Positions 18,239-28,156 of a DNA stretch of 64,000 bases are shown one piece after another. A program made the translations under genes and the position numbers. Source of the DNA: Rhodobiaceae bacterium (lineage in GTDB: Bacteria; Pseudomonadota; Alphaproteobacteria; Parvibaculales; Parvibaculaceae). The notes below the pieces were generated by a model that was given only the letters and a program-made list of their open reading frames with translations, made no database searches and was not told where the DNA came from. Every line of letters starts with the position of its first letter. Position 1 is the first letter of the stretch. The stretch is taken from positions 174,684 to 238,683 of the forward strand of contig JAAWWE010000005.1 of assembly GCA_021404525.1 (NCBI GenBank), given 5' to 3'.

Positions 18239-20347
18239 ATGAAAAAAACTTGGCAGCCTCTGGCTTCTGGTCTTGTGTTTTTTGTGTCCTGTATGGGACC
18301 AAGCCTGGCGGAGGACCCCTCTAAAGATTGGCCGTTTGATCGCCATCCCCCCCGCGAGCAGAGCTGGCCCTTTAACCGTGATGACGCTACGGGCTCTGAA
18401 GGCATGCGTCCGGTCGCAGAACCAGGTGACCCGGATTTGGAAGTTCCTGCCGATTGGGATGCATCGGTTGATGTGCCGTCGGAGGAGTTTCCAGCCATGC
18501 CACAGGTGCAAACCGGTCCCATCCGGATCTTGCCACCAGGTGTTGGTGATGCGCCGGATGCGCCAAGTGAGTTTGAGGCACCAGCCAACGAACCGGTTAC
18601 GCTTTTCCCGGCGGGGCCGAATGCGGGAAATCTCGGTGAATTGCCGACGCGCGCCGTAGGTGCGCGGCCTGGCGAAGCGGGAACCGGCATAGAAGTCGGT
18701 ACGCTTGGTAAAGTCGATGAAGCAAGCGTGGGCCTGCTTGACGATAGTAATGGTGGTCTGGGAACGGCCATGTGGTCTGGGACTGAGCGCCGGGTTGTAG
18801 AACAGTTGATCGTCCAGGTGCCTGGTCCGACAGCCTCTTCCATTCTGGGAGCACTCTCGAAACGTTTGCTGCTTACGAGTGCACGTCCTCCACAGGGGAC
18901 GAGCAGTGGTCCCTCCTTGCTAGCCCTACGATTGCAGCGCTTGAATGCAGCAGGGCGGTCAGACGACATCGCGCGGCTCTATGCGCGCGCAGGCGTATCG
19001 CAGCCGACGCCCGCAGCAGCTATGGAATTTGCGTTGGCGACATTGGCAACCGGCAACAGAGATGCAGCGTGCAATCTGCTTGGGGGGCTTCCCGTAGGCG
19101 GTGATCCAGGAACTGATCCGGTTGCGGCTTTTGCGCTTAAGCTTTCCATTTTTTGTCAGATCTCCGGTGGGATGACGGCGGCGGCGAACCTCACTGTCGA
19201 CCTCGCCCGTGAGCAAGGGCTTGATGCCCCTTACTTCCTGTCCCTGGCGGCGGCTGCGACAGACGGGCTGTCTTTGGATGCGCCAAAGCCCCGACTGATT
19301 AATCCCCTCATCTATCGGATGATGGGCCTCGCAGGGCGACCTCTGCCGGGTGATGGGGTCGGTCGTTTGGTGCCTGCTTTGTTGGTCCCTGTTGCCGAGG
19401 ATGGTGGGCTTGATCCTGAAGTGCGGATTGCTGCGGCCGAGAGGGCTGCTGCCCTTGGCTTGATTGATGGCGATCAGATGGCGGCTGCTTATCTCGCTGC
19501 ACCCTATACACGCGAAGATGTTGCCGGCGTACGTGTCGGCGTTGAACCTGCATCGCCCTATCGTCGGCGCGCCCTGTTTCATCAGGCTGTCCTCGATGAG
19601 CGTGTGCCTGCTGGCAGGGCGGACCTGTTGGCCATGCTCTTCTTCCGCGAACAAGGTGGAGATGCTTACGCGGCCACGCTTGCGGCGCATCGTGGATCGC
19701 TTGCGAGTGTTCCCCCCTCAAATGTGCTGACGTCCTTTGCGCCATTGGCGGTCCGTGCATTTGTTGAACTGGGAGACCGCGTGCGCGCAGGCATGTGGCT
19801 TTCTGTTCTCGAGGGGGCTGCTGCTGACACCCAACAGGTGCGCGAACTGCAGGCGGTTCTGCGCCTGATCGATCCGAATATCGTGACAGGGTCGTCCTTG
19901 CCGCCACTGGTGAATGCGAACGCCAGTGCTGATGGTGAAGCTGTGCCATCGGTACCGATCCCGCCGTTTCTTCAGCCTGCCTTGAATGATCTTGCCGTGG
20001 GTGGAACAGCTCGCGAATTTGCGGCGCTTGAAATCGTCTTGTTGGATGCGCTCGGGCTGTCCCTGCCTGCGTCGGTCTGGGATGCGCTCCTGGTTTCAGG
20101 CGGTCTCCCAGGGGGCGAGGTTGCCCCAGTTGCGGTTTCCCAACGATTGAAGCTCGCCAGCGGTCAAAAACGTGTCGGTGAAACCCTACTCCTGACGCTG
20201 GCCGCTCTGTCTGACAGCGGTGTGGGGCAAGCCCATCCGCAAACGCTTTCTGAGACAGTGAAGGCGCTTCGTATAGTGGGGCTTGAGCAAGAAGCCCGCA
20301 AGCTGGCTGCGGAAGCGCTCATGGCTCGTGTTGGCAACGGGACTTGA
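18239..20347 (+). CDS. Large exported protein of unknown function upstream of xerD
   Basis: 702 residues. A signal peptide is apparent (1-24, ending PSLAED). Residues about 25-150 are Pro/Asp-rich and probably disordered; the rest is Ala/Leu-rich and helical, with repeat-like AAAMEFALATLATGNRDAA blocks suggestive of a TPR-like or alpha-solenoid scaffold. Proteins of this kind, some mislabelled antifreeze-related, occur before xerD in related genomes by my recollection. Periplasmic location is inferred. The stop is 4 nt before the xerD ATG, so coupling is likely. No enzymatic motif seen. Confidence 0.75.
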   Translation: MKKTWQPLASGLVFFVSCMGPSLAEDPSKDWPFDRHPPREQSWPFNRDDATGSEGMRPVAEPGDPDLEVPADWDASVDVPSEEFPAMPQVQTGPIRILPPGVGDAPDAPSEFEAPANEPVTLFPAGPNAGNLGELPTRAVGARPGEAGTGIEVGTLGKVDEASVGLLDDSNGGLGTAMWSGTERRVVEQLIVQVPGPTASSILGALSKRLLLTSARPPQGTSSGPSLLALRLQRLNAAGRSDDIARLYARAGVSQPTPAAAMEFALATLATGNRDAACNLLGGLPVGGDPGTDPVAAFALKLSIFCQISGGMTAAANLTVDLAREQGLDAPYFLSLAAAATDGLSLDAPKPRLINPLIYRMMGLAGRPLPGDGVGRLVPALLVPVAEDGGLDPEVRIAAAERAAALGLIDGDQMAAAYLAAPYTREDVAGVRVGVEPASPYRRRALFHQAVLDERVPAGRADLLAMLFFREQGGDAYAATLAAHRGSLASVPPSNVLTSFAPLAVRAFVELGDRVRAGMWLSVLEGAAADTQQVRELQAVLRLIDPNIVTGSSLPPLVNANASADGEAVPSVPIPPFLQPALNDLAVGGTAREFAALEIVLLDALGLSLPASVWDALLVSGGLPGGEVAPVAVSQRLKLASGQKRVGETLLLTLAALSDSGVGQAHPQTLSETVKALRIVGLEQEARKLAAEALMARVGNGT

Positions 20348-20351
20348 GTTG

Positions 20352-21320
20352 ATGCCCAGGCGTGGACCGAGTATCGACCCTTCCCACTTTCCGGCTGATT
20401 TTTATCGGTTGGAGGCGTTTTTGGAGATGCTCAGTGCTGAACGCGGAGCTTCTCAGAACACGCTCGAGGCTTACGCCCGAGATCTCAAAGACTTTGGCGC
20501 AACGTTGACGGCGCGCGGTAAAGTTTTCTCGTCCTTTGATAGTGGTGATGTGCGTGCCTATCTTGCCCTGATGGAACAGGCGGGGCTTGCTGCATCGACG
20601 GCGGCCCGGCGTCTATCTTCGATTCGTCAGTTCGCTCAGTTTCTAATGAGCGATGATGTGAGGGCTGATGACCCTTGCGCGATCATCGAAGGACCCAAGC
20701 TGTCGCGTCCACTTCCCAAAACGTTGAGTGTCGAAGAAGTCGATCTGTTGCTGCGGGCGACCGAGAGCTATGGAGACGCGATTTCTGATCCTGTGAAAAA
20801 GTCTTACCGCAGGGCCCGGACCCGGTGCCTGATGCAGGTTATTTATGCGACTGGTCTCAGGGTAAGTGAACTTGTCGGCCTGCCTGTTGCCGCGGTGAGC
20901 GGCGCTGAGCAAATGCTTGGTGTGCGGGGTAAAGGTGGACGCGAACGGTTGGTGCCACTGAGTGCACCCGCTGCCGAGGCGATCGCGCTTTATCTTGATT
21001 GCAGGAAAGAGGCCTTGGGTGACGTGCAGAGCCCCTTTCTGTTTCCGTCGCGAGGTAAATCAGGGCATCTAACCCGTCACCGGTTTGCCCAGATGCTCAA
21101 AGAGTTGGCTGAAATCGCCCAGATTGACCCCACACGTCTTTCGCCCCATACGCTCAGGCATGCATTTGCCAGCCACCTTTTGGCAAACGGGGCGGATCTT
21201 AGGTCCGTTCAGCAGCTCCTGGGCCATGCAGATATCTCAACCACTCAGATTTACACCCACATTCTGGAAGAAAGGCTGCGGGAGCTGGTGACCAATCATC
21301 ATCCGCTTGGAAAGAACTAG
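20352..21320 (+). CDS. xerD: Tyrosine recombinase XerD
   Basis: 322 residues from ATG 20352, just after the preceding stop. It has the N-terminal SAM-like core-binding domain (about 15-100) and a catalytic domain with the Arg in TGLRVSEL (about 169), HTLRH (about 266-270), LLGHADISTTQIYTH with His about 291 and the nucleophile Tyr about 300. XerD with XerC resolves chromosome dimers at dif. The housekeeping context and length argue against a phage integrase. Confidence 0.93.
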   Translation: MPRRGPSIDPSHFPADFYRLEAFLEMLSAERGASQNTLEAYARDLKDFGATLTARGKVFSSFDSGDVRAYLALMEQAGLAASTAARRLSSIRQFAQFLMSDDVRADDPCAIIEGPKLSRPLPKTLSVEEVDLLLRATESYGDAISDPVKKSYRRARTRCLMQVIYATGLRVSELVGLPVAAVSGAEQMLGVRGKGGRERLVPLSAPAAEAIALYLDCRKEALGDVQSPFLFPSRGKSGHLTRHRFAQMLKELAEIAQIDPTRLSPHTLRHAFASHLLANGADLRSVQQLLGHADISTTQIYTHILEERLRELVTNHHPLGKN

Positions 21321-21456
21321 ATTGGTCGAAACTTCGTAATTTCGCCCTCATTTCCGCCATTAACCGGCATTTTGCCTCATGGTTGACAAGCGTTAGGTAG
21401 CAGGCCAGTGTGCCGCCGCCGACCGTATTTTGGGCGTTAAGTAAACTTAAGAGCGC

Positions 21457-22416
21457 ATGCATACATATCTCGAATTTGAAAAACCGATTGCCGAGCTGGA
21501 AGGTAAAGTTCAGGAGTTGAAACTTCTGGCCCAGGAAGACCCGACCGCAGGCATTTCCGACGATGTTTCAAAGCTTGAGGCAAAAGCGGCTCAGCTGTTG
21601 AAAGACATGTATGCCAATCTGGATACGTGGCAAAAAACGCAGGTCGCTCGGCACCCCAACCGACCTCATTTTCTCGACTATGCAAACGCGTTGATTGAAG
21701 ACTTTACGCCGTTGGCCGGGGATCGGAATTTCGGAGAGGATGAAGCCATTGTTGGTGGCTTGGGTCGTTTTCGTGGGCGCTCAGTTGTCATCATGGGCCA
21801 TGAAAAGGGCAATGATGTCGAAACCCGCATGAAGCACAATTTCGGCATGGCGCAGCCAGAAGGCTATCGTAAGGCGGTTCGCCTCATGGAAATGGCCGAC
21901 CGCTTCTCCATGCCTGTTATCAGTTTGATCGACACAGCGGGTGCTTTTCCTGGTCGTGAAGGCGAAGAGCGGGGACAAGCAGAGGCCATTGCTCGATCGA
22001 TTGATACCTGCCTTAACATTCAGGTGCCCTTTGTCTCCCTCGTTATCGGTGAGGGGGGCTCAGGTGGCGCGCTTGCAATTGCGACGGCGAGCCGGGTCCT
22101 GATGCTCGAACATTCGATTTATACGGTTGCCTCACCCGAAGCTTCTGCATCCATTCTCTGGCGCAATTCAGACAAAGCTAAGGATGCTGCGGCTGCCATG
22201 AAAGTCACGGCACAGAGCCTGCTTGAACTGGGTGTTATTGATCGTATTCTGCCAGAGCCTGTTGGTGGGGCGCATCGTGAGCGTGCTCAAATGATGTCTG
22301 ACGCGGGCGATGCTATCGAACATGAACTGCGTGATCTCTCCGGTCTGGACGGAGCGTCTCTGCGCCGTCAACGGCAGGAGAAGTTCATGGCGATGGGTCG
22401 TGGCGATCTTTCCTAA
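21457..22416 (+). CDS. accA: Acetyl-CoA carboxylase carboxyltransferase subunit alpha
   Basis: 319 residues, standard length. Starts MHTYLEFEKPIAELEGKV and contains GHEKGNDVETRMKHNFGMAQPEGYRKA, LIDTAGAFPGREGEERGQAEAIA and VIGEGGSGGALAIA, the carboxyltransferase alpha signature. It transfers the carboxyl group from biotin to acetyl-CoA, the first step of fatty acid synthesis. AccD is not in the window. Followed by a terminator at 22474. Confidence 0.98.
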   Translation: MHTYLEFEKPIAELEGKVQELKLLAQEDPTAGISDDVSKLEAKAAQLLKDMYANLDTWQKTQVARHPNRPHFLDYANALIEDFTPLAGDRNFGEDEAIVGGLGRFRGRSVVIMGHEKGNDVETRMKHNFGMAQPEGYRKAVRLMEMADRFSMPVISLIDTAGAFPGREGEERGQAEAIARSIDTCLNIQVPFVSLVIGEGGSGGALAIATASRVLMLEHSIYTVASPEASASILWRNSDKAKDAAAAMKVTAQSLLELGVIDRILPEPVGGAHRERAQMMSDAGDAIEHELRDLSGLDGASLRRQRQEKFMAMGRGDLS

Positions 22417-22473
22417 CGAACTGGCTCTGAAAACCGGCTCATTCTCGCTTTTTTGACTTCCCGCTATCGGCCA

Positions 22474-22500
22474 AACCTCAAATAATTTGGGGTTTTTCTC
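22474..22500 (+). terminator. Rho-independent terminator of accA
   Basis: AACCTCAAA (22474-22482), loop TAA, TTTGGGGTT (22486-22494), then TTTCTC. AT-rich stem with one G-T pair. Confidence 0.6.
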
Positions 22501-22582
22501 TGCTTGCGCTTCCCTCAGGCGGGTGTAGACCTATCTATGTAAGATATTAGGGTTGGGACGCGGAGGCTGGGAGCAAGGCTCA

Positions 22583-23116
22583 ATGCTGGAATTCCGGAAT
22601 GAAGACAGCAAGGTCGTCTACGACTACTGGATGAGTCTGCGTAATGGCGCCATGCCGGCCGCCCGGGACTGGGATCCGATCCGGGTGCCAAAACAAATGC
22701 CCTGGTGCACCATTGTTGAGAGAGGCGGTCCCACCGGGTACCGCCTGAGGTTTGCTGGCACAGCCATCTGCGAATTTTACAATGAAGAAATGACAGGTCA
22801 GTCCATCGGCTATCGTATGGATGATGAGGCGCGCGCTTTCTATTTTGCTCGATTGGAAGAAGTGCTGACCCGTCCGTGCGGCATGTTTTTTACAAGTCAT
22901 GCCCGTTCCGATACCGGCCGAGATTGTATATTTGAAACGCTTGCGCTGCCGTTGGCAGATGATGATGGCGTCGGGGTCCGACTGTTAACCCATCAAGTCA
23001 TCATCGAAGACGCAACCTATGGCGACCCTTCGAGCAAGTTTTCTCTGCCGGAAATGACAGAATGGATCGACCTGGGTGCTGGCGTGCCGCTGGCAGGTGA
23101 ACATGAAGTCCCTTAA
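22583..23116 (+). CDS. PAS domain protein (PAS_5-like), no output domain
   Basis: 177 residues from ATG 22583 (GGGAG about 10 nt upstream; a TTG frame start at 22553 is less likely). Pattern DYWMSLRNGAMPAARDWDPIRVPKQMPWCTIVER, then YRLRFAGTAICEFYNEEMTGQSI and SHARSDTGRDCIFETLALPLADD resembles the single-domain PAS_5 proteins common in Alphaproteobacteria. These carry a PAS fold alone and their role is not defined. Its TAA stop interlocks with that of the convergent epoxide hydrolase. Confidence 0.75.
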   Translation: MLEFRNEDSKVVYDYWMSLRNGAMPAARDWDPIRVPKQMPWCTIVERGGPTGYRLRFAGTAICEFYNEEMTGQSIGYRMDDEARAFYFARLEEVLTRPCGMFFTSHARSDTGRDCIFETLALPLADDDGVGVRLLTHQVIIEDATYGDPSSKFSLPEMTEWIDLGAGVPLAGEHEVP

Positions 23117-24312
23117 AGAAGGGACGCAAGGGTGTCCCTGACGTCATCAGCAAACAGCTCCGGTTCTTCCATAGCCGCGAAGTGGCCGCCTTTCCCCATC
23201 ACTTTAAACTCTTTCAGGTTGTAGCTGCGCTCCGCCCATGATCTTGGCGTGATGGGCAGAGTGTCCATCGGGTATTCCGAATAGGCGGTTGGCACAGTCA
23301 CTCTTTGACCTGGCTTAAGAAGGCCTGATCCTTCGGCGGGACCAGCTTTGTACAGCGTGTTGGCTGAATTGATTGTGCCGGTGAACCAGTAGATTGAGAG
23401 TTGCGTAAGAATCGTGTCCATGGGGAAGCGGTTTTCCATGCCTTCCCAGGTGTGGGATTTGTCGGTGTCGCCTAAGCGGTAGTATTTATCTGCCAACCAG
23501 CCAGCAAGACCCGCGGGTGAATCCATGACCGCGTAAGCAAGTGCCATAGGTTTGGTGGACTGGATGGACCGGTATCCTTCCTCGCCTGCCCACCAGGTCT
23601 GCATCTCTTTGATCCAGGTGCTTTCCTCTTTGGTGACCGGTGGTTGGCTTTCGTGTTTGAGATGCGGGCGGAGCGGCAACATGGTGAGGTGGATCGCACG
23701 GACAGCATCTGAGTGCTGGAGCGCAAGGCGCGAGGTGACGAAACTCCCCCAGTCGCCCGCCTGGGCGCAGTATGTGTCATATCCCAATACGTCGGTCATC
23801 AGCTGATGCCAGAGATCTGCCATGATAGCCGGGCCTATTGGCTGTCGAGGCAATGATGAAAAGCCATACCCAACAAGCGAGGGAACGATCACGTCGAAGG
23901 CTGGACCTGAGCGACCGTAGTTTTCCGGGTGTGCCAGACGATCGATGACATCGAGAAACTCCCGAAAGGTGGACGGCCATCCATGGGTCATGATGAGTGG
24001 GATGGGGGTGTCGCCCGAACCGCGCTCATAGACGAAGTGAATTTCGTGATCCTGATCGGCCTCGTCGGTCAGAGCGACCTTGTATTGCGGGAAGGAGTTC
24101 AACCAGGCTTCCTGTTTGCGCCAGTCGAAGTCATCCCGCCAATAGGAGATCAGTCGCTCCATGTAGGACAGGCTGGTGCCATAGTCCCAATGCTCATTCC
24201 CGTCCGGCTCATTGGGTAGGCGCGTCTGTTCCAGCCTGTGCTTCAGGTCCGCGATCTCATGATCTGGAACATGAATTTTAAACGGATCGGCTGGAATGAC
24301 GGGCCGGGTCAT
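23113..24312 (-). CDS. Epoxide hydrolase, EHN-type (copy 2)
   Basis: 399 residues. An N-terminal EHN region (about 1-110: FKIHVPDHEIADLKHRLEQTRLP) precedes an alpha/beta-hydrolase fold. HGWPSTFREFLDVID gives the HGxP oxyanion motif, AGDWGS carries the nucleophile Asp, and GKGGHFAAMEEPELFADDV the catalytic His. These enzymes hydrolyse epoxides to diols through an alkyl-enzyme ester and are cytosolic. Second gene of a tandem pair; only 3 nt after copy 1, to which it is clearly paralogous. Confidence 0.93.
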   Translation of the reverse strand: MTRPVIPADPFKIHVPDHEIADLKHRLEQTRLPNEPDGNEHWDYGTSLSYMERLISYWRDDFDWRKQEAWLNSFPQYKVALTDEADQDHEIHFVYERGSGDTPIPLIMTHGWPSTFREFLDVIDRLAHPENYGRSGPAFDVIVPSLVGYGFSSLPRQPIGPAIMADLWHQLMTDVLGYDTYCAQAGDWGSFVTSRLALQHSDAVRAIHLTMLPLRPHLKHESQPPVTKEESTWIKEMQTWWAGEEGYRSIQSTKPMALAYAVMDSPAGLAGWLADKYYRLGDTDKSHTWEGMENRFPMDTILTQLSIYWFTGTINSANTLYKAGPAEGSGLLKPGQRVTVPTAYSEYPMDTLPITPRSWAERSYNLKEFKVMGKGGHFAAMEEPELFADDVRDTLASLL

Positions 24313-24315
24313 GGC

Positions 24316-25503
24316 TTATCCTTTCACCTGTTTTGCGAAGGCACGGACATCATCAGCAAAAACGGACCCAGTTTCCAATGCGGCGAAGTGCCCGCCTTTC
24401 TCAAACTCAGTCCACCGTTGAATGTTGAAGCCTTTCTCCGCCATGGAGCGCGGTGGGAAGACGAGAAACTCCTTCGGGAAATAGGCGATGCCGGTCGGAA
24501 CCTCGACCTTTGTGTCCGGTGCCATGTCGGTGCCGCCTTCTTCGAACATGCCCCGATAAAACCAGGTGGCGGTGTTGAAGGTGCCGGTCACCAGGTAGAT
24601 CATGATGTTGGTGAGCAATTGGTCTTTTGTATAGGTGTTCTCAATATGCTCAGTGCCATCAGGCCCGCGCGTATCTGACCAGGTGTTGAACTTTTCGGTG
24701 AACCAGGCGGCGACACCCACGGGACTGTCCATCATGGCGTAGGAGAGGGACTGCGGTTTGGTCATTTGCAGTCTTAGGTAGGCGCCTTCCATTTCGAAGT
24801 TGAAGGCGGCGGCCCCTGCCCACGCCTTCTCCTCTTCTGTTTCCGGCATAATGCCGCTTGGGCGCACGCCCCACATGTTGAGGTGCACGGCTTTGCATCC
24901 GCCGCCTTTGTTGGTTCCGTGGTTGTAGGCCAGAAAGCCTGAGACGACCGAGCCCCAATCGCCCCCTTGGGCGATATAAGTGTCGTAGCCCAATGTCTCA
25001 CGCATCAGCTTGTCCCAAAGCTCGGCTGTGCGCTTGGGCCCCAGTGGTTTTTTGGGTTTGCCCGAAAAGCCATAACCAGGGAGCGAGGGGATCACGAGCG
25101 TGAGGCCATCTTCTGCATCTCCGCCATGATTTTCCGGATGCGCGAGAAGGTCGATGACGTCCAGAAATTCAAACACAGAGCCCGGCCAGCCATGCGTGAG
25201 GATCATAGGCTGTGGTGCACTGCCAGACCCTTTCACATGGTAGAAATGGATTTCCTGGGTCTCAATGATCGTTTTGAACTGGGGAAAGGCATTGAGTTTT
25301 GCTTCGGCGGCGCGCCAATCAAATGAGTCTGCCCAATAGGCGCAGAGTTCTTTCATATATTCCATGTCTGCCCCATAGGCCCAGCGGTCGGCGCCGGGAT
25401 CGATCTCGGGCATTTCATGCCACTCATATGCTTTTACCTTTGAGCGAATGGCATCAATGGTGGATTGCTCAATCGCAACCTGAAAGGGGGTTGGGGTGCT
25501 CAT
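24316..25503 (-). CDS. Epoxide hydrolase, EHN-type (copy 1)
   Basis: 395 residues from the second of two ATGs (25503), since GGGAG is 5 nt upstream of it and too close to the first. EHN domain (about 1-110), HGWPGSVFEFLDVID, GGDWGSVVSG with the nucleophile Asp, and KGGHFAALETGSVFADDVRAF with the catalytic His. The lid regions differ from copy 2, so substrates may differ. Divergent from an MFS transporter, which may move a related compound. Confidence 0.93.
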   Translation of the reverse strand: MSTPTPFQVAIEQSTIDAIRSKVKAYEWHEMPEIDPGADRWAYGADMEYMKELCAYWADSFDWRAAEAKLNAFPQFKTIIETQEIHFYHVKGSGSAPQPMILTHGWPGSVFEFLDVIDLLAHPENHGGDAEDGLTLVIPSLPGYGFSGKPKKPLGPKRTAELWDKLMRETLGYDTYIAQGGDWGSVVSGFLAYNHGTNKGGGCKAVHLNMWGVRPSGIMPETEEEKAWAGAAAFNFEMEGAYLRLQMTKPQSLSYAMMDSPVGVAAWFTEKFNTWSDTRGPDGTEHIENTYTKDQLLTNIMIYLVTGTFNTATWFYRGMFEEGGTDMAPDTKVEVPTGIAYFPKEFLVFPPRSMAEKGFNIQRWTEFEKGGHFAALETGSVFADDVRAFAKQVKG

Positions 25504-25643
25504 CATCTCTCCCTGATTTTGTTTGGTTCATTATGGCAGGGCGAGGAACCGGCGCAACAAAAGGCGGTATTTGAGGAATTGCTTTGCTGCTGGCGGGCAC
25601 CGCCGGTAGGGTGGCGAAAAGAAATTTCACTCCGGGGGGAGAC

Positions 25644-26954
25644 ATGGCTACAGAAGCGGTCGCGGACGCGACGGAATTCACGATGTCCAAGGCATATCGA
25701 CGGTATGCGCTTGGCATTTTGTTGCTCGCCTATATTTCCAGCTATGTCGATCGGCAGATTATGGGCGTCGTTCTGCCCGCCATCAAAGAAGAGTTTTTGC
25801 TGGCGGATTGGCAGCTTGGGTTTTTATCCGGCATCGCGTTTGCGATTTTTTATGCCACGCTTGGTATGCCGATAGCGTTTCTTGCAGACCGGTCAAACCG
25901 CCGCAACATCATCGCCGCTGCTGTATCCATCTGGAGTCTGATGACGGCAGCCTGCGCGTTCGTGTCTGGTTTTGGCACGCTGGCTTTGGCGCGGATCGGT
26001 GTCGGTGTTGGGGAGGCCGGATCGAGCCCGCCATCGCACTCCATGATTGCAGATATGTACCCGCCAGAGGAACGCAGTGGCGCGCTCGCGATTTATGCAC
26101 TCGGTGTCTATCTCGGCACCATGATCGCGTTTGCTGTTGGGGCCTTCGTGGTCGCCCAATATGGCTGGCGTGCAGCGTTTCTCCTCGTTGGTCTTCCGGG
26201 CCTCATAATTGCGCTTCTGGTGCGCTTTACACTCAAAGAGCCGCCGCGGGGCTTCTCGGAAGGGAGAGAAGCACCAGAGTCCGGTCCGGTAGATTGGAGC
26301 CAGGCGCGCGGGCAGATCGCTGCGGGCTTTCGGCATCTCTGGACCGACCGGGCATCCTTTCACACTGTTCTGGGTGTGACGATTATCTCGTTTGTGGGCT
26401 ATGGCGGCGCTGTCTGGGGCTTCTCCTTTTTCATTCGCAGTTTCAAGATGAGCTACGAGGAGACCGGGATCTTCCTGGCGCTTACTGTCGGCATCTTTGG
26501 GGCCCTAGGTGCCATTCTCGGTGGCAAGCTCGCGGACCGGATGGGGGCAAAGGATGTACGGTGGACACCGTGGATTGTGGCTCTGGCCAAGGTTGTCGCA
26601 GCCCCCATTATTCTTGCCTTCTTTCTCGTTGAGAAAGAACTGGCGCTTTGGCTCTATGTACCGATGACGATTTTGGGCGCCTTCTACCTTGGGCCCAGCT
26701 TCGCGCTTATTCAAAGCCGGGCGCCGCTTCATATGCGGACAACCATCTCCTCAATCATGCTGTTTATTCTCAACATTATCGGCCTTGGATTCGGGCCGCA
26801 GCTAGTGGGTATTCTGAGTGACGTGCTTGAGCCGACCTATGGCATTGAGTCTCTGCGCTACGCACTGTTGCTGATGAGTTTCGTCAGTCTCTGGGGGGCG
26901 TATCACTATTACCTTGCGGGCAAAGCGCTCGGCCGAGAGGTTTCTGAGAGCTAG
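25644..26954 (+). CDS. MFS transporter, spinster-like
   Basis: 436 residues from ATG 25644 after a strong GGGGGGA; the frame is open from 25584 without an SD. Twelve hydrophobic segments. SYVDRQIMGVVLPAIKEEF, ATLGMPIAFLADRSNRRNIIA (the MFS loop 2-3 motif) and GVGVGEAGSSPPSHSMIADMYPPEERSGALAIY match the spinster (Spns) group often found near catabolic genes in Sphingomonads and relatives. Substrate unknown; a lipid or xenobiotic is plausible given the epoxide hydrolases. Confidence 0.88.
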   Translation: MATEAVADATEFTMSKAYRRYALGILLLAYISSYVDRQIMGVVLPAIKEEFLLADWQLGFLSGIAFAIFYATLGMPIAFLADRSNRRNIIAAAVSIWSLMTAACAFVSGFGTLALARIGVGVGEAGSSPPSHSMIADMYPPEERSGALAIYALGVYLGTMIAFAVGAFVVAQYGWRAAFLLVGLPGLIIALLVRFTLKEPPRGFSEGREAPESGPVDWSQARGQIAAGFRHLWTDRASFHTVLGVTIISFVGYGGAVWGFSFFIRSFKMSYEETGIFLALTVGIFGALGAILGGKLADRMGAKDVRWTPWIVALAKVVAAPIILAFFLVEKELALWLYVPMTILGAFYLGPSFALIQSRAPLHMRTTISSIMLFILNIIGLGFGPQLVGILSDVLEPTYGIESLRYALLLMSFVSLWGAYHYYLAGKALGREVSES

Positions 26955-26969
26955 TATCTGGGGCGACTA

Positions 26970-27635
26970 ATGTCTGAAATCACTCTCTATGGCCCAGCCT
27001 ATAGCGCCTATACGCGCATTGTCAGGCTGGTGCTTGAGGAGAAGGGTGTGCCGTATGTGCTGGAGGAGGTGGACTTCATCTCCGCCGGCATGCCCGTGGC
27101 ACATAAGGAGCGCCACCCGTTCGGCATGGTTCCCGCGCTTGCACATGATGGGCATATGCTTTTTGAGGCGGGCCCCATCTGCTCATATCTTGATGAGGTT
27201 TTGCCGGGCCCGACGTTCACGCCGAATGATCCGCCGGCACGGGCCCGCATGGCGGCGACCATCTCCGTTCTGGATAATTATATCTGGCCGGATCTTCGGG
27301 AGCTCGTGACGCAGACGCTTTTCACGGCGCTTGTGGGTGGCTGGCCTGATGATTCTATCAAAGAACGCATGGTGAAGCGGCTCACCGCATCGCTCGCAAT
27401 CGTTGAAGAAAGATTTGTGGCTGTAGGTGCTTTGAACAGCCATGAGGTAAGTCTTGCAGACCTGCATGGGGTCCCCATGATTGCCTACATGGCTGACACG
27501 CTAGATGGCCAAGTGCTGCTTCAAGAGCTCCCTGCACTGTCTGACTGGTGGCAGGAGATGAAGAATAGACCTTCGGTGGGCGCAACCGCGTTTGACCTCA
27601 CAATCTATCCCTGGGCGCAAAAAACCGAGGACTGA
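26970..27635 (+). CDS. Glutathione S-transferase family protein
   Basis: 221 residues. The N-terminal thioredoxin-like domain (1-about 80) has LYGPAYSAYTRIVRLVLEEKGVPYVLEEVDF and the glutathione-binding GMVPALAHDGHMLFEAGPICSYLDE. A helical C-terminal domain follows with SLADLHGVPMIAYMA. It begins 15 nt after the MFS gene, so cotranscription is likely. Could conjugate epoxides, matching the neighbouring hydrolases; that link is inference. Confidence 0.88.
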   Translation: MSEITLYGPAYSAYTRIVRLVLEEKGVPYVLEEVDFISAGMPVAHKERHPFGMVPALAHDGHMLFEAGPICSYLDEVLPGPTFTPNDPPARARMAATISVLDNYIWPDLRELVTQTLFTALVGGWPDDSIKERMVKRLTASLAIVEERFVAVGALNSHEVSLADLHGVPMIAYMADTLDGQVLLQELPALSDWWQEMKNRPSVGATAFDLTIYPWAQKTED

Positions 27636-27638
27636 GGC

Positions 27639-28156
27639 GTGGCTCAGATCAGAGGATATATCGCCGTCAGTCTGGATGGCTTTATCGCAGATGCCGATCA
27701 CGGTGTGGGCTGGCTTGATGACTTTGATGGCACCGACTTTGGCTATGAGCCGTTTATCGCGGACATCGGATGCGTGGTTATGGGACGCAAGAGCTTTGAT
27801 TTTGTCGATTCCTATGATGGTGACTGGCCCTATCCGGGCAAGGACGTCATTTTGGTCACGCACCGGGATGTTGCCAATCCACCCCCTCAATCACGTATCT
27901 GGTCTGGAGACGATGTGCGCCCGCTGATTGAGGAACTCAGGCAGTATGAGGGTGGTGACATCTGGGTCGTTGGCGGGTCGGACCTAATGCATCAGTTTCG
28001 CCGCGGTGGTGGCCTGGACACGCTTGAGATCTTTACGATGCCAGTTTTGCTTGGGCGTGGCGTGCCGCTCTGGCTTCCCGGACCGGGAAAAGAAATGGCG
28101 ACGCTTGTGGAAAGCGCCGCCATGGATCTCGGTGTTGTTCGGTCTGTTTACCGGTT

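Noticed and set aside
20352..21320. Tyrosine recombinase as sign of a prophage or integrative element
   Set aside because: Length and housekeeping position before accA fit XerD; no att repeats, tRNA or phage genes nearby.
21383..21411. TTGACA upstream of accA as a promoter
   Set aside because: The -35 is perfect but the -10 at the right distance (CAGTGT) is poor, so I did not list it.
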